Shown: positions 26,301 to 34,329, counted from the first letter of the stretch. The stretch is DNA of 64,000 nucleotides from Polyangiaceae bacterium (GCA_016712345.1 JADJRH010000001.1:1178001-1242000), one strand, 5' to 3'. Program-made: numbers and translations. Notes: generated by a model not told the origin, from the letters alone.

Positions 26301-27411
26301 AGACGCCGCACGATTGAGCGAAGAAGGATCGACAACGTGGTTTCGAGCGGTCGCCGAGGTGATTGCCGGCGCGGGAAGGCAGGGCCGCTACGACGACGTG
26401 GCTTTGTGGACGGAGCGAGCGATTTCCGCCGAGCCGAAGGCCACGGACACAGATGCGATCTCGGCAAAAGTGCTGTTTTTGTCGCGCGCGGCGGTGCACC
26501 TTGGGTACACACATCATGAGGCTCTTGCTCGGCGACTGCGGGCCGATGTGGATGCACTTACCTCGGGTGCCCGGAGCGATCCTCGCACGCGGGCGCGTGT
26601 ACACCAGATTCGAGCGTTGTTCGGGCTGCGGGCCGGCGATGCGGCGCTGTACGTGCGCGAGCACTTGCAGGCGCTCACCGCATTCGAGGAAGCCGGTGAT
26701 CACCGGAGCGCTTGTTTGGAGCGGGTGAGCCTCGGGTCGGGTTATGCCGATCTGGGTGCGTACACAGAGGCTGAAGCGGCGCTTGAACAGGCGTTGGCGG
26801 GCGCCGAAAAAATGGGGCTCTTGCACATCGCGCCGTGGGCTCACCAAAACTTGGGGCATGTGCGGGCGCGCCTCGGCCGCAAGGCCGAGGCGCGCGCGTC
26901 GCTTGATCGCGCCCGTGAGGCGGGCGTCCTTTCCAAGGACGCCCGCCTCGCGGGCGGCACGCTCATTTATCTGTCGAGGCTTTCAACAGAAGAGGGCGAC
27001 TACGCCGCGGCCGAAGTGTACGCACGTGACGCGGAAAACACGTTGGGCGGCGTGCCCGCAATGTTGGCCGGAGCGCTCGCCGCGCGGGCGCGCGCATCTA
27101 TTGGAGCCGGCAACGCGTCGGAGGGGCTTCAGTGCGCCCAAGAAGCGATGGGTGTTCTCGACAAACTGGGTCCCGGAAAAATGGGCGAAGTGGAAGGGTC
27201 GGTCAGGCTCGCGTTGATCGAAGCTTTGTTGGCAAACGGGGAGCTTCGCTCCGCGCGGGAGGCAGCGGCGCTCGCGAGCGAGCGCCTCGCCTCCCGCGCG
27301 TCGCTCCTCGGCGATCCGTCGCTCCGCGCGAGCTTTCTTTCGAATGTTCCTGAACATGCGCAAACGCTGGCGCTCGCAAAAAAATTGGCGGGGAGCGAAC
27401 AGGGCGGCTGA
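23356..27411 (+). CDS. Multidomain Ser/Thr kinase with cyclase-like, AAA ATPase and TPR domains
   Basis: 1351 residues with a GTG start. The kinase domain is at about 10-275: Gly loop SRGAFG (18-23), Lys40, a catalytic loop HGDIKPSN (129-136) in which the usual HRD Arg is Gly, DLG in place of DFG (152-154) and TPSYMSPEQA. Residues of about 310-490 resemble a degenerate class III cyclase domain (RVVTALFARFAHERVHTV, AVFGAVRSTGDEAERAAHAA). An AAA16-type ATPase follows, with Walker A GAAGSGKS (about 528-535) and LVIVLEDLHWGD. The C-terminal 500 residues are TPR-like helices. This kinase-AAA-TPR layout is common in myxobacteria, where it links phosphorylation to NTP-driven signalling. Three GTGTACAC motifs lie inside the gene. 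Confidence 0.9.
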   Translation: MERDIAIERRYELAACVSRGAFGEVLRATDKKTGQTVAIKRLHEHLVCSENTTRIMREAERIGEIDSPFVVKCFGWGRDNSGRACLVLEWLDGEDLAKRRAAQSVTEGIEIARQAAAGLAAIHQAGYVHGDIKPSNVVVSNVDGRVHVTLIDLGVARKVGVIDPATRGLIIGTPSYMSPEQARGEDVILPASDLFSLGIVLYELLAGRRPFTGSDPFVVLAKILLEDPPLLGAIAPHVPPALDALVMRALAKQPEQRFRSASDLMDALGRVPVMHAPMVALVDETPTVQLTPEALRPSAPPPAGMSTMAEQRVVTALFARFAHERVHTVVQRSDARSPRRKKGEPIEAVPDAHDPASAIEKAMAALESIVTEHRGVAHRTIGGRMIAVFGAVRSTGDEAERAAHAALAALSRVPGAQVAITTGRAVASLAGLSGAAIERGAAEVERAPRGSARIDEATARLIEAHFVVGGDEHERVLLGERPTHAPAPLLVGHETQMVGRDREILHLLALYKETVLESSSRSVQVIGAAGSGKSRLRFELLRRLGEPAPVLLFGRAESLSAGSPFGLLRGALRRAAEISSADTLATQQKKLRALFSRHLSGKALTRAALFLGELANVPFADDASEELRSARNDPMLMGDRMRAAWEEWLAAVSDESPLVIVLEDLHWGDLPSAKFVEAALRWLRDRALFVVAFARPEIQEEFEGTWVHRPTEKMVLGPLAMGARKELVHSVLPANTPEETVQFLCEKSEGNPFYLEELVRAVSGSLARRAAEEQTANSISNLDLRSAQLPETVLGMVQARLDALGGEAKAVLRAASILGNAFRPEGVAALLGNVPVMRLARVLTDLCTDEVITQRASRDRSGVEYVFRNATIRDAAYSMLTEDDRAAGHRLAAEFLERSGGADASTLAGHYARAREAEKAAQFYLRAAEEALEGNDFAAAIGHCERASQLSTNREVSAELRLLQAEAHRWRGELSQSEQCARDAARLSEEGSTTWFRAVAEVIAGAGRQGRYDDVALWTERAISAEPKATDTDAISAKVLFLSRAAVHLGYTHHEALARRLRADVDALTSGARSDPRTRARVHQIRALFGLRAGDAALYVREHLQALTAFEEAGDHRSACLERVSLGSGYADLGAYTEAEAALEQALAGAEKMGLLHIAPWAHQNLGHVRARLGRKAEARASLDRAREAGVLSKDARLAGGTLIYLSRLSTEEGDYAAAEVYARDAENTLGGVPAMLAGALAARARASIGAGNASEGLQCAQEAMGVLDKLGPGKMGEVEGSVRLALIEALLANGELRSAREAAALASERLASRASLLGDPSLRASFLSNVPEHAQTLALAKKLAGSEQGG

Positions 27412-27442
27412 GAAGGGCGGAGGGTATTTGAGCAACGGCGCT

Positions 27443-27650
27443 CAATGTGTGCGCCACGCGTTGGGTGCGGGCGCTGCGAGGTAGAAGCGCCAAATGTACA
27501 CTTTGATGAGGCAAACCCGCCCATATCCGGTGCGCATTAATGTGTACACAATTGGCCGATCAACGCGCAAAGACCCGGCGCCGACGAATGTGTACACAAT
27601 TGGATTGGGAAGCGGCGAAGACCGAGTGCTCACCTATGTGTACACATTTC
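27443..27650. repeat. Array of TGTACA palindromes at exact 48-bp spacing
   Basis: Palindrome cores TGTACA start at 27495, 27543, 27591 and 27639, each exactly 48 bp apart. The middle two units share the 17-mer AATGTGTACACAATTGG (27539-27555, 27587-27603). The other two are ATGTACACT (27494-27502) and ATGTGTACACATTT (27636-27649). Spacers between palindromes are not conserved. A weaker match, AATGTGTGCGC (27444-27454), is nearly in phase upstream. The array lies between convergent genes. It reads open as a 16-residue VYT repeat on both strands only because the core is palindromic. Confidence 0.88.
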
Positions 27651-27665
27651 GGGGGCCGCCATTTT

Positions 27666-29051
27666 TCACCAGGGGAACCACTCGCGCGGCATTTTCTGCC
27701 AAGCGGTGGGGCGTCGCGTGTCGTCTTCGGGCAGAACGAGCGAGCCTACGAAATCGGCGTGTTCGTAGACGCTGCCGATGGACTTGGAAATGCCGTCGAG
27801 ATCCGCGTCGCTCACAACACCGTTGCTCGTGGCTTTGTAAAACTGAACGGTGATTCGAATGGGGAACTTGGGATCGCGAACGAGTCGAAGGTTGTGTCCT
27901 TCGTTGTAGGGGCCGAGGTTTGGTCCGTGACCAAGCACCGCCTGCTCCACGTCGCTGCGTTCCATTTCACCGGAGTCAGCCATGGAGGCCTTTGACGCAG
28001 GCTTGGAAGGCGCGCCCGCGGCTTCCATGGGAGGCGACGCCGGCATCGCGCCGCCGAGTACACCGCGTTGAGCGTGAACGAGTGGCACCTGCACAAGGAA
28101 GAGTACGTCGGCGCCTTTTGCGAGAGCGCTCTTGTCGTCTTCGGTTTTGGGACCACCCTGCGCGGCGATGCGAGCTTCAACGTCGCTCTTTCGTTCGGCA
28201 GTGAACGCGGCGCGCTGGCCGTGGTTGTTGAAATAGATCTCTTGGCCCGCGCCCACGGATGCGGATGCGTCGCCGGGAAGATTTTCGATCACACTGACGC
28301 TTGTGCCTTCACGCGTGACGAGGATTGAAAGCACGGCGGGTGAGCGCGGCGCCGACTGATAGTTGAAGAGCACGGGGTTGAACTCGGCCTTTCCGCTCTT
28401 GGGAATGGGAAGGAAAACGGCCTGGGCGCTCACAAGAAAATGGGTGTCGCGCGGTGCGGATAGATCGCCCGAACCGAGAATGCTGTCGGGAACGCTGGCG
28501 AACGACTTGATGTTTTTTAGAAGCTCGGTGAGTGCGACGGTGCGAAGAGGAGTCTTGCCGGGCTGTTCGTTGCCAACGCGGATGAAGAAGCGATCGGCGG
28601 GAACGTCACCGGTGCGATCGGTGAAGTTTGGAAAACGAATGACCGGCATGAGCGCGCTCATGGCCTGGCCCGATGTGTTTCTGTAGCGAACTTGAAGTGT
28701 GAGATCGGAGATGTTGGGACCGAGTGCGGAGCCGACCGCGCGTCCGGTGTCTTCCCACATGACGTTCATGACGCCGAGGCCGCGTCGCGATGCGCCCATG
28801 GAGACGTTGCGATCGCCGACCATGGCTGCAACTTTCTCAACGACGCGTTGGTACTCTTCGGCGTCGGGACCGCGGATGCCCCAATCGCCTTGATCGACCG
28901 GATTTTCAGGATTGCCGTTGCCGGCAACTTGGAGCGAACCACCCTGACCTCCGGTGCCGCCGTTTGGAGGCATGACGATCACGCGCTCGGTGACGCATGC
29001 GCTCGATAGAAGTGCGGCTGTGGCAAGGAAACCAACGCTCTTACGGATCAT
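27666..29051 (-). CDS. Lipoprotein of unknown function
   Basis: About 461 residues from ATG 29051, with AGGAG upstream. The signal peptide IRKSVGFLATAALLSSAC ends in a lipobox. A Gly/Asn-rich segment follows, then a region whose strands (LTLQVRYRNTSGQAMSALMP, HFLVSAQAVFLPI) suggest an immunoglobulin-like beta-sandwich. Residues 360-400 are Ala/Pro/Ser-rich. The C-terminus has GPYNEGHNLRLVRDPKFPIR and VTVQFYKATSNGVVSDADL, with no known motif. The longer reading frame up to 29168 lacks signal-peptide logic. It is probably anchored in the envelope; the function is not recognised. Confidence 0.72.
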   Translation of the reverse strand: MIRKSVGFLATAALLSSACVTERVIVMPPNGGTGGQGGSLQVAGNGNPENPVDQGDWGIRGPDAEEYQRVVEKVAAMVGDRNVSMGASRRGLGVMNVMWEDTGRAVGSALGPNISDLTLQVRYRNTSGQAMSALMPVIRFPNFTDRTGDVPADRFFIRVGNEQPGKTPLRTVALTELLKNIKSFASVPDSILGSGDLSAPRDTHFLVSAQAVFLPIPKSGKAEFNPVLFNYQSAPRSPAVLSILVTREGTSVSVIENLPGDASASVGAGQEIYFNNHGQRAAFTAERKSDVEARIAAQGGPKTEDDKSALAKGADVLFLVQVPLVHAQRGVLGGAMPASPPMEAAGAPSKPASKASMADSGEMERSDVEQAVLGHGPNLGPYNEGHNLRLVRDPKFPIRITVQFYKATSNGVVSDADLDGISKSIGSVYEHADFVGSLVLPEDDTRRPTAWQKMPREWFPW

Positions 29052-29180
29052 GGTCCAAAACTCCTGCTCGTCTCCAATAACGCGGAGAGACTCGGTTGGA
29101 TTACACCGGCAGTTGCGCCGGGGAGCACAGCGCGTTCTTCGCGATCCGCTGCATCCTCCAAGCCCCAAGTAACGTGAGGC

Positions 29181-30067
29181 TTAAAAATGTGACGCCCGCA
29201 ACCGATCGAATTCAATATCGTCGTGTGCGCAAAACACGCGAACTATGCCGGCGCGATCGCGCGCCAATGTGCGCAGGCGCTCTTGATTGGCTCGGCGGGT
29301 GTCGTCGTCGATGGCCACCGCGCGTTGGAACAGCTCAAGCCCGATGGGGCACGAGCGTCGGTTGGGATCCATTTCGCCTCGGTAAAAGTAGGCATCTCCC
29401 GCATGCAGAAGCCACGTATCCTCGGCAGCTCCCGATCGCTGGCTCCAGGGCGCATCGGTCGAGGATGTTGCAATGGGTGTACGCACTGCGATTGCCGCAT
29501 GACCGCGGGAGTGACCCACGATCGGAACAATTAAGATCTCGGGGGGAAGGCCGTTGAGATTGCGTACACAATCGAATCCGAACCAAGGTTCACCGCCTGC
29601 GTCGTACAAATGAAAACGCGGATGATGTTCGATTTGTGAAGGTCGATAACGCTCGCGCTCACCGCGCGTTCGGCGCTCGGTCGCCGCGCGATGTTCGGGA
29701 CGGTACACATGGACTTCCGCGTCGGGGAAATCGCTGAGCCCGCCGGCGTGGTCGAGATCCAAGTGAGTGAGCACGATGTGGCGCACATCGGATGCGCGGT
29801 ATCCCAGCGCTTCGATCTGGTAGATCGCTGTCTCTTTTGGATCGAGCCGCGGGCGGGTGATCGCTAGGAAACTCGTACCGAGTCGCCGATTCGGCTGTGC
29901 CAAGTCACCCAAGCCGATGCCGGTGTCCACCAATACAAGTTCAGATCCGACTTCGATCAGAAGGCAGTGGCAGATCATCTTGCCCGCGGAAAAAGGCTTC
30001 CCTCGCCGCGCGTGAGCCTTCCGACGGGTGGACACATCGTGCCGCAGTTCAGGTGGTGTACCCGCAT
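29181..30067 (-). CDS. MBL-fold metallo-hydrolase, AHL-lactonase-like, with probable 1-nt frameshift near the N-terminus
   Basis: The metal motif is LTHLDLDHAGG (HxxxDH type), followed by GHSRGHAA, LLHAGDAYF and VFCAHDD: a complete metallo-beta-lactamase fold of the quorum-quenching lactonase/AiiA-like group. The uninterrupted frame runs 29181-30035, with a likely internal ATG at 29978. Upstream, ATG 30067 opens another frame reading MRVHHLNCGTMCPPVGRL, which is the normal N-terminus of this family, and runs into a stop within about 30 codons. Adding one base to the A5 run at 29990-29994 joins the two into one continuous protein. Either the sequence has an error or the gene is damaged. Confidence 0.75.
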
Positions 30068-30098
30068 TGGGAGCGTATCCACCGACGGCGGCGAGCGG

Positions 30099-30677
30099 TC
30101 AATTGGACGACAGTGCCGTTGCCATGGCTTGCAGCACGCTGTCGGGTTCGGCGTATCCGCTCACACGCTGAATTTCGTGTCCGCTGTCGTTGAGGAGCAG
30201 CACCTCGGGCATTGTCTTCACGTCAAAGCGACTCGCCGCGGCGTCGTCGTTTGCGTCGGCGTTGGTGACATCCAAACGCAGCATCACAAACGATCGGCTC
30301 TCTCGAATCACGTCGGCGTTTGCCCAAGTGACCCGGTCCATTTTTGTGGCAGCGGCCGCCCATTCAGCACACACGAAAACGACAATGGGTACACCTCGCT
30401 GTTTGGCGCGAGCGAGAGCCGTGGCGGCTTTGGTTTCCCACTGGATCGGGCCGCGAACAGCACCGCTCGAAACGTCGACGGCCGTGTCGTTTTTGGGGGC
30501 ATCCATCACGGCAACGGCGTTTTGTGAGCCAACCGTGGAAACGTGAACAACGGCCACATCGGTGGAGCGTGGGCCGCATGCGTACACACCGGCCGCGCAA
30601 ACGATGAGGGTGACGAGGGTGGTGGCCGGACGCGATAAGCCGGCTACGACAGTGAAGGGCTGGAGCGATTTAGACAC
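30099..30677 (-). CDS. Thioredoxin-fold lipoprotein lacking the CxxC active site
   Basis: 192 residues. The N-terminal hydrophobic segment ends in GVYAC, a plausible lipobox. The domain reads ALARAKQRGVPIVVFVCAEW, a thioredoxin_7/DsbD-gamma-like strand-helix start, and later SRFDVKTMPEVLLLNDSGHE with the conserved cis-Pro (TMP). Where relatives have WCxxC, this protein has EWAAAATKMD, so both redox cysteines are missing. It therefore should not act as a disulfide reductase; a binding or chaperone-like role is inference. It is separated by 12 nt from the downstream end of the GltJ-like gene on the same strand. Confidence 0.75.
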   Translation of the reverse strand: MSKSLQPFTVVAGLSRPATTLVTLIVCAAGVYACGPRSTDVAVVHVSTVGSQNAVAVMDAPKNDTAVDVSSGAVRGPIQWETKAATALARAKQRGVPIVVFVCAEWAAAATKMDRVTWANADVIRESRSFVMLRLDVTNADANDDAAASRFDVKTMPEVLLLNDSGHEIQRVSGYAEPDSVLQAMATALSSN

Positions 30678-30689
30678 GCATGCCCGGTG

Positions 30690-32039
30690 CTACTTGCCGC
30701 CGGCAGAACATTTCATGGCGCACATCAGGTCGCCGGCTGCGCAGCCGCAGTTGCCTTTGGGCTTGCCCGCGGGAGTGGATGCGGGAGCTGCCGCCGTTGT
30801 GGATGTTCCACCCTTTGAAGTGCTGCCGGTGCTCGTTCCGCCTTTGCTGGTGCCACCTTTGGAGGTGCCACCTTTGGCAACCGCGGTGGAACTTGCCGAA
30901 GCGGTGGGTGTTGCCGAAGCTTCAGCCGTGGGCGCGGGTTCTGCCGTGGCGGTGGCCGTTGCTGTGGGTTGAGCCGCCGTCGCGGTGATTGTGGGTTGAG
31001 CCGCCGTTTCAGTGACCGGCTTGTCGTCGCTCTTCATGGCGAAGAACACGCCGACGATCGCGAGCGCCGCAACCAACGCACCGATGCCGATGAACATGGG
31101 CGCTTTGCTGGCCGGCGGCGGTGCGGTGACGGTTGCAGCAACGGGCGGGGCCGCGGGCTGTTGAGCTGCGGGAACACCGAGCGGGAACAACCCGGCTTCA
31201 TCTCCACCGAGCCCCATTCCACCCACGGGCGGAATGCTCGGCGCGGACGCTTTGCTCTTTTCTTGTGCAGCCGCAGCGAGCGCGCGCAGGTCGATCAGAC
31301 CCGAATCTTCACGGCTGTCTTTGCGCACAGCGCTCGGCGCCGGAGTTTGCGTGGCGCTCTTGGAGGTGAGCGCATTCAGCGAAAAGAGCACCGAGTTTTC
31401 TTCACGCGGTGCCGACGACTTTGCAGCCGCAGCGGCGTTCGACGCGGCTGCGCGCGCGGAGGCGCTGAAAAGCGGTGCACTCGTTGCGACGTCGTCGTTT
31501 TTTTCGTTCCCGAAAACGTCCGCGCGCTTTTGAGGTTCACGCCGTGCGGCCGGCCTTGCTGATGCGGCCAAACTTGCAGCCGATGCCATGGCTTCAGCGC
31601 TGCTGGCCGCTGCCGGAACCGCGGCAGCCGGTGGAGGTGTCGCCACCGGAGGCTGCGAAGGCGTGCCGCCGTTCAGTGCGGCAACAATGGCCTCCACTTG
31701 ACCGAGCGGTTGCCAGTCGCCCATGCCGTCGGCCCACACATACGTGTCGGCGGTGACAACTTGCGATTGATAGGCGCTGACGAGTTCGGTGACCGTCATG
31801 GTTCGCTGGTCGCCGTCGGCCACATTCACGAGGTAACTCGTGCCATCGGCACTTGCGGCATCCCCCGGTGAAGAAGGATGGTCCGCAACGTTCGCCCCGC
31901 TCGCAACAGTCGTGGCACCACCCGCGTTGACGAGGATGGTGGCCCCACACTTCTTGCACTTGAGCTTGACGGTCTTGCCTTGGACCTTCTCGTCGGAAAC
32001 GGTGTACTTGGACGAGCAATTCTGGCAGCTGATTTTCAT
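30690..32039 (-). CDS. Zinc-ribbon/GYF_2/TM protein, GltJ-like architecture
   Basis: 449 residues. An MJ0042-type zinc ribbon is at the N-terminus (SCQNCSSKYTV ... LKCKKCGATI, four Cys). A GYF_2 domain lies at about 68-125 (VVTADTYVWADGMGDWQPL). A long Ala/Ser-rich linker follows, then one TM helix (FIGIGALVAALAIVGVFFAM) and a low-complexity region with GGTSK-type pentapeptides. The tail ends CGCAAGDLMCAMKCSAGGK, with four cysteines. Myxococcus GltJ of the gliding machinery has the same ZnR-GYF-TM order but ends in TonB-type domains, which are absent here. A role as an inner-membrane polarity or envelope connector is inferred. Confidence 0.8.
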   Translation of the reverse strand: MKISCQNCSSKYTVSDEKVQGKTVKLKCKKCGATILVNAGGATTVASGANVADHPSSPGDAASADGTSYLVNVADGDQRTMTVTELVSAYQSQVVTADTYVWADGMGDWQPLGQVEAIVAALNGGTPSQPPVATPPPAAAVPAAASSAEAMASAASLAASARPAARREPQKRADVFGNEKNDDVATSAPLFSASARAAASNAAAAAKSSAPREENSVLFSLNALTSKSATQTPAPSAVRKDSREDSGLIDLRALAAAAQEKSKASAPSIPPVGGMGLGGDEAGLFPLGVPAAQQPAAPPVAATVTAPPPASKAPMFIGIGALVAALAIVGVFFAMKSDDKPVTETAAQPTITATAAQPTATATATAEPAPTAEASATPTASASSTAVAKGGTSKGGTSKGGTSTGSTSKGGTSTTAAAPASTPAGKPKGNCGCAAGDLMCAMKCSAGGK

Positions 32040-32409
32040 TGCGGGTGAACTCCGGTCGGTCCTTTTAGCGGCCCGTGCGCGACGGCAGAAGGCGCGGGAA
32101 CCAGATCGTGAAACAAGTCTACAACGGCTCGCGAATTATTGCCTGTTTCCTGTAAAAGCTTCGCCCCTAACGGGGCAGCTCCACCGAAAACATCGGCGGA
32201 TCTCGAACAAAACGCGCAAGGGTCCGCGGCTTTTTTTCCGAGGGCTGTCGGCAACCTGGACCGCCTGCGCAAAGCTTCATTCCTGTACGTACCGCAACCC
32301 GCCCGGGTCTTTGGGTTTTTGCTGTGCTCGCGTCGCGCACGATCTCGGCACGTTTTTGTGCTGTGCGTTGGACGGGCTGCCGAACTTGAATCAGCGGTCA
32401 GGCTCAACA
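32040..32409. other. Intergenic region upstream of the GltJ-like gene
   Basis: 370 bp with no convincing gene. It contains the small hairpin GCCCC-TAAC-GGGGC (32163-32176). The promoter of the minus-strand GltJ-like gene and the 3' end of the VanW mRNA lie here. A 125-codon minus-strand frame crosses it but has Arg/Ser-rich shadow-like composition. Confidence 0.45.
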
Positions 32410-33828
32410 TCACATTGGGTAGATTTCGGCCGCTGCGTTGGCCGTCTGTTGACCTTCAACACCTTTGGCGTGCTCGGGAAGGGGCGGCAGATCTTGATCG
32501 CTGTAGCCCGGCGCAACCCATAACACTTCGGGCGACGGTCGATACCCGCTGAAGTACTTGCGCTCTTCAACGCGACCGTCGTTGTAACGAATTGTGACGA
32601 TGCTTGTCACATCCATGCCGCGTGTACCCTTTTGCTTTCTGTACACACGGCCCGGTGGGTAGTACCCAATCACCTTGATCCGCCGAACAAAATCTTCAAC
32701 GTGCCCCACACCGTAAGCGTACGAAACGGTTGCCACCGGCTCCGCGCCCAAAAGTTCCACTCGAATCACTGTGGGCTTGGGCAGGTACGCGTGAATCATG
32801 ATCGGAACAGTGAGCGTGTTTTGTATTTTCAAATCCACGAGCGGATAGCTCACCGTCGCGTCCATACCGGGCGGCACGTAGCTCGATGGGCGTGAGTGAT
32901 TTTGGCGATCCAACACGCCGAGCGCGCCGAACATGGCCGCTGCGTAGAGCGTTGTTGAAACCTGACACGTGCCGCCTCCGTAACCGGAAACAAGCTCATC
33001 GCCCTGAATTTCGGGCGCAACGACAAACCCGTTTTCAGGCGTTCTCGGGCCGACCTTTTCGTTAAACGAAAACGATTGCCCGGGCAGGATGATTGTCCCG
33101 TCAATCTTCGATGCAGCGCGCGCAATGTTGCCCGATCGACCCACGCCTTCGCCCCATGTCACAAAGGTCGTTTGATACGACGCGAGCACTTTTTCGATGT
33201 CGACATTGGCAATGTCATTGACCGTCACCTGCGCCGCCACGCGCTTCACAAAGAGCGAAATCGTCTCTTCTTCGCGATGTGTGGCGGCCTTGATCGACTC
33301 AATGGAAGCCTCCACGTCGAGCGCCTGCCCGTCTTCGTCGACGATGCGCTTTCGATTGGCCAAGTCCAACTTGGCGTCTTTGGGTTCGCGAAAAAATCGC
33401 CCCGAGATCGAGCCTAAATACGCCGCGGCTTTGGTGCGATCGACATAAAAAACGAGCGGTACATCCACCTCGCCGCGCCGCGCTTTCATGCCCTCCTGAA
33501 CGCGCCGAATGATCGACCCCGCATGCCCAACCTGCCCGGCCTTTTCAATGGTGGCCATGACGTCGATCGACACGCCCAGCTCGCCGAGCGTTGTTTCAAT
33601 CTGTTCGGACTCATAGCGAAGGTACACTTTGCGATCGGAGAGCCTTGCATTTCGCGCGGACAACCACTCCGCAACGCTCATGGACTCATCGGGTCGCTGC
33701 TCGCCGATCTGAACGCCCACAGCCACAGGAGACGCCGGGACAATTCGGTACGCGCCAAGACCTATGCCTACGCCTAGGACCGAACCAACACCGAGCGCCC
33801 ACGCGAGCTTTAAACCCGGATTATTCAT
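32410..33828 (-). CDS. VanW family protein with N-terminal membrane anchor
   Basis: About 472 residues from ATG 33828 (MNNPGLKLAW). One TM segment (LGVGSVLGVGIGLGAYRIV) anchors an exported protein. The N-terminal half has two peptidoglycan-binding-like (PG_binding_4) units. The VanW domain follows, with GQSFSFNEKVGPRTPENGF, SGYGGGTCQVSTTLYAAAMF and NHSRPSSYVPPGMDATVSY. VanW proteins occur near cell-wall genes; their biochemical role is unsettled. The frame is open further upstream, but those residues are Arg/Pro-rich and the start is placed inside an 18-bp inverted repeat shared with 33975-33992. Confidence 0.88.
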   Translation of the reverse strand: MNNPGLKLAWALGVGSVLGVGIGLGAYRIVPASPVAVGVQIGEQRPDESMSVAEWLSARNARLSDRKVYLRYESEQIETTLGELGVSIDVMATIEKAGQVGHAGSIIRRVQEGMKARRGEVDVPLVFYVDRTKAAAYLGSISGRFFREPKDAKLDLANRKRIVDEDGQALDVEASIESIKAATHREEETISLFVKRVAAQVTVNDIANVDIEKVLASYQTTFVTWGEGVGRSGNIARAASKIDGTIILPGQSFSFNEKVGPRTPENGFVVAPEIQGDELVSGYGGGTCQVSTTLYAAAMFGALGVLDRQNHSRPSSYVPPGMDATVSYPLVDLKIQNTLTVPIMIHAYLPKPTVIRVELLGAEPVATVSYAYGVGHVEDFVRRIKVIGYYPPGRVYRKQKGTRGMDVTSIVTIRYNDGRVEERKYFSGYRPSPEVLWVAPGYSDQDLPPLPEHAKGVEGQQTANAAAEIYPM

Positions 33829-33992
33829 GAGGCGATTGCGCGAAGGCCCGAGACCGCAGCGAAAAGGCCGCACGCCGGAGCGCAGGGCCGGAAACATACT
33901 CTCCGTATTTTGGAGCGCCTGAGCACCGCCGGGCGGCCTTTGCAGCAAGAGGATCGGAGCCTTCGAGCGGAGTCCTCATGAATAATCCGGGT
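33814..33992. repeat. 18-bp perfect inverted repeat spanning the VanW start
   Basis: CTCATGAATAATCCGGGT occurs on the plus strand at 33975-33992, and its reverse complement is at 33814-33831, separated by 143 bp. The minus-strand copy contains the VanW start codon (ATG AAT AAT CCG GGT). The plus-strand copy opens a short frame of 71 codons beginning with the same five residues. Confidence 0.85.
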
Positions 33993-34329
33993 GAAACGCA
34001 CAGGGGTCATGGTAGCCGGCACACACGGAAAGAGAGAAGTTCGGTGCGCCCTTTCAGCGACCAAAAACGCTTTGTAATAGACTTGACATTCCCACTCTTT
34101 TTTGCATCAGGCACATCGCCGGAAATGCTGGGTAAGTCACGATCCATGGGCGCTTGCGACGATTGTGTCGCGCTCGGCGGATTGATGTTTTGAATACCCG
34201 GGCTGCGCGTCATCGGCGGCGGTGCGACGTATTGAGGCCAATCACCTTCGCCCGCGTTCCGTTGCGACAAGTTCAAACCTCTTGTCGCAAAGAAGACGAA
34301 TTGTCCCAAGGTCGGTTAGTGTACCGGTT
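33829..34329. other. Intergenic region between divergent vanW-like and porin genes
   Basis: About 500 bp holding the promoters of the VanW gene and the maltodextrin locus. It contains the right arm of the 18-bp inverted repeat and a consensus-like -35 TTGACA at 34083-34088 without a good -10 at 17 bp. Short frames on either strand (33978-34193 plus, 34007-34309 minus) have no family similarity. No MalT- or LacI-type operator could be recognised. Confidence 0.45.

Noticed and set aside
27443..27650. CRISPR array
   Set aside because: The conserved unit is only 8-17 bp, the repeats are palindromic and degenerate, there are only four copies, and no cas genes are present.
27494..27853. Small protein with 16-residue VYT repeats over the 48-bp array
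   Set aside because: The same VYT pattern appears on the opposite strand because the core is palindromic. No start signal is present, and the frame runs into the neighbouring lipoprotein gene.
33978..34193. 71-codon frame starting MNNPG, like the VanW protein
   Set aside because: The similarity is limited to the 18-bp inverted repeat; the rest has no family resemblance and looks non-coding.
34007..34309. 101-codon minus-strand frame between vanW and the porin gene
   Set aside because: Pro/Ser-rich with no signal, motif or RBS. It could be a remnant, but the support is too weak.
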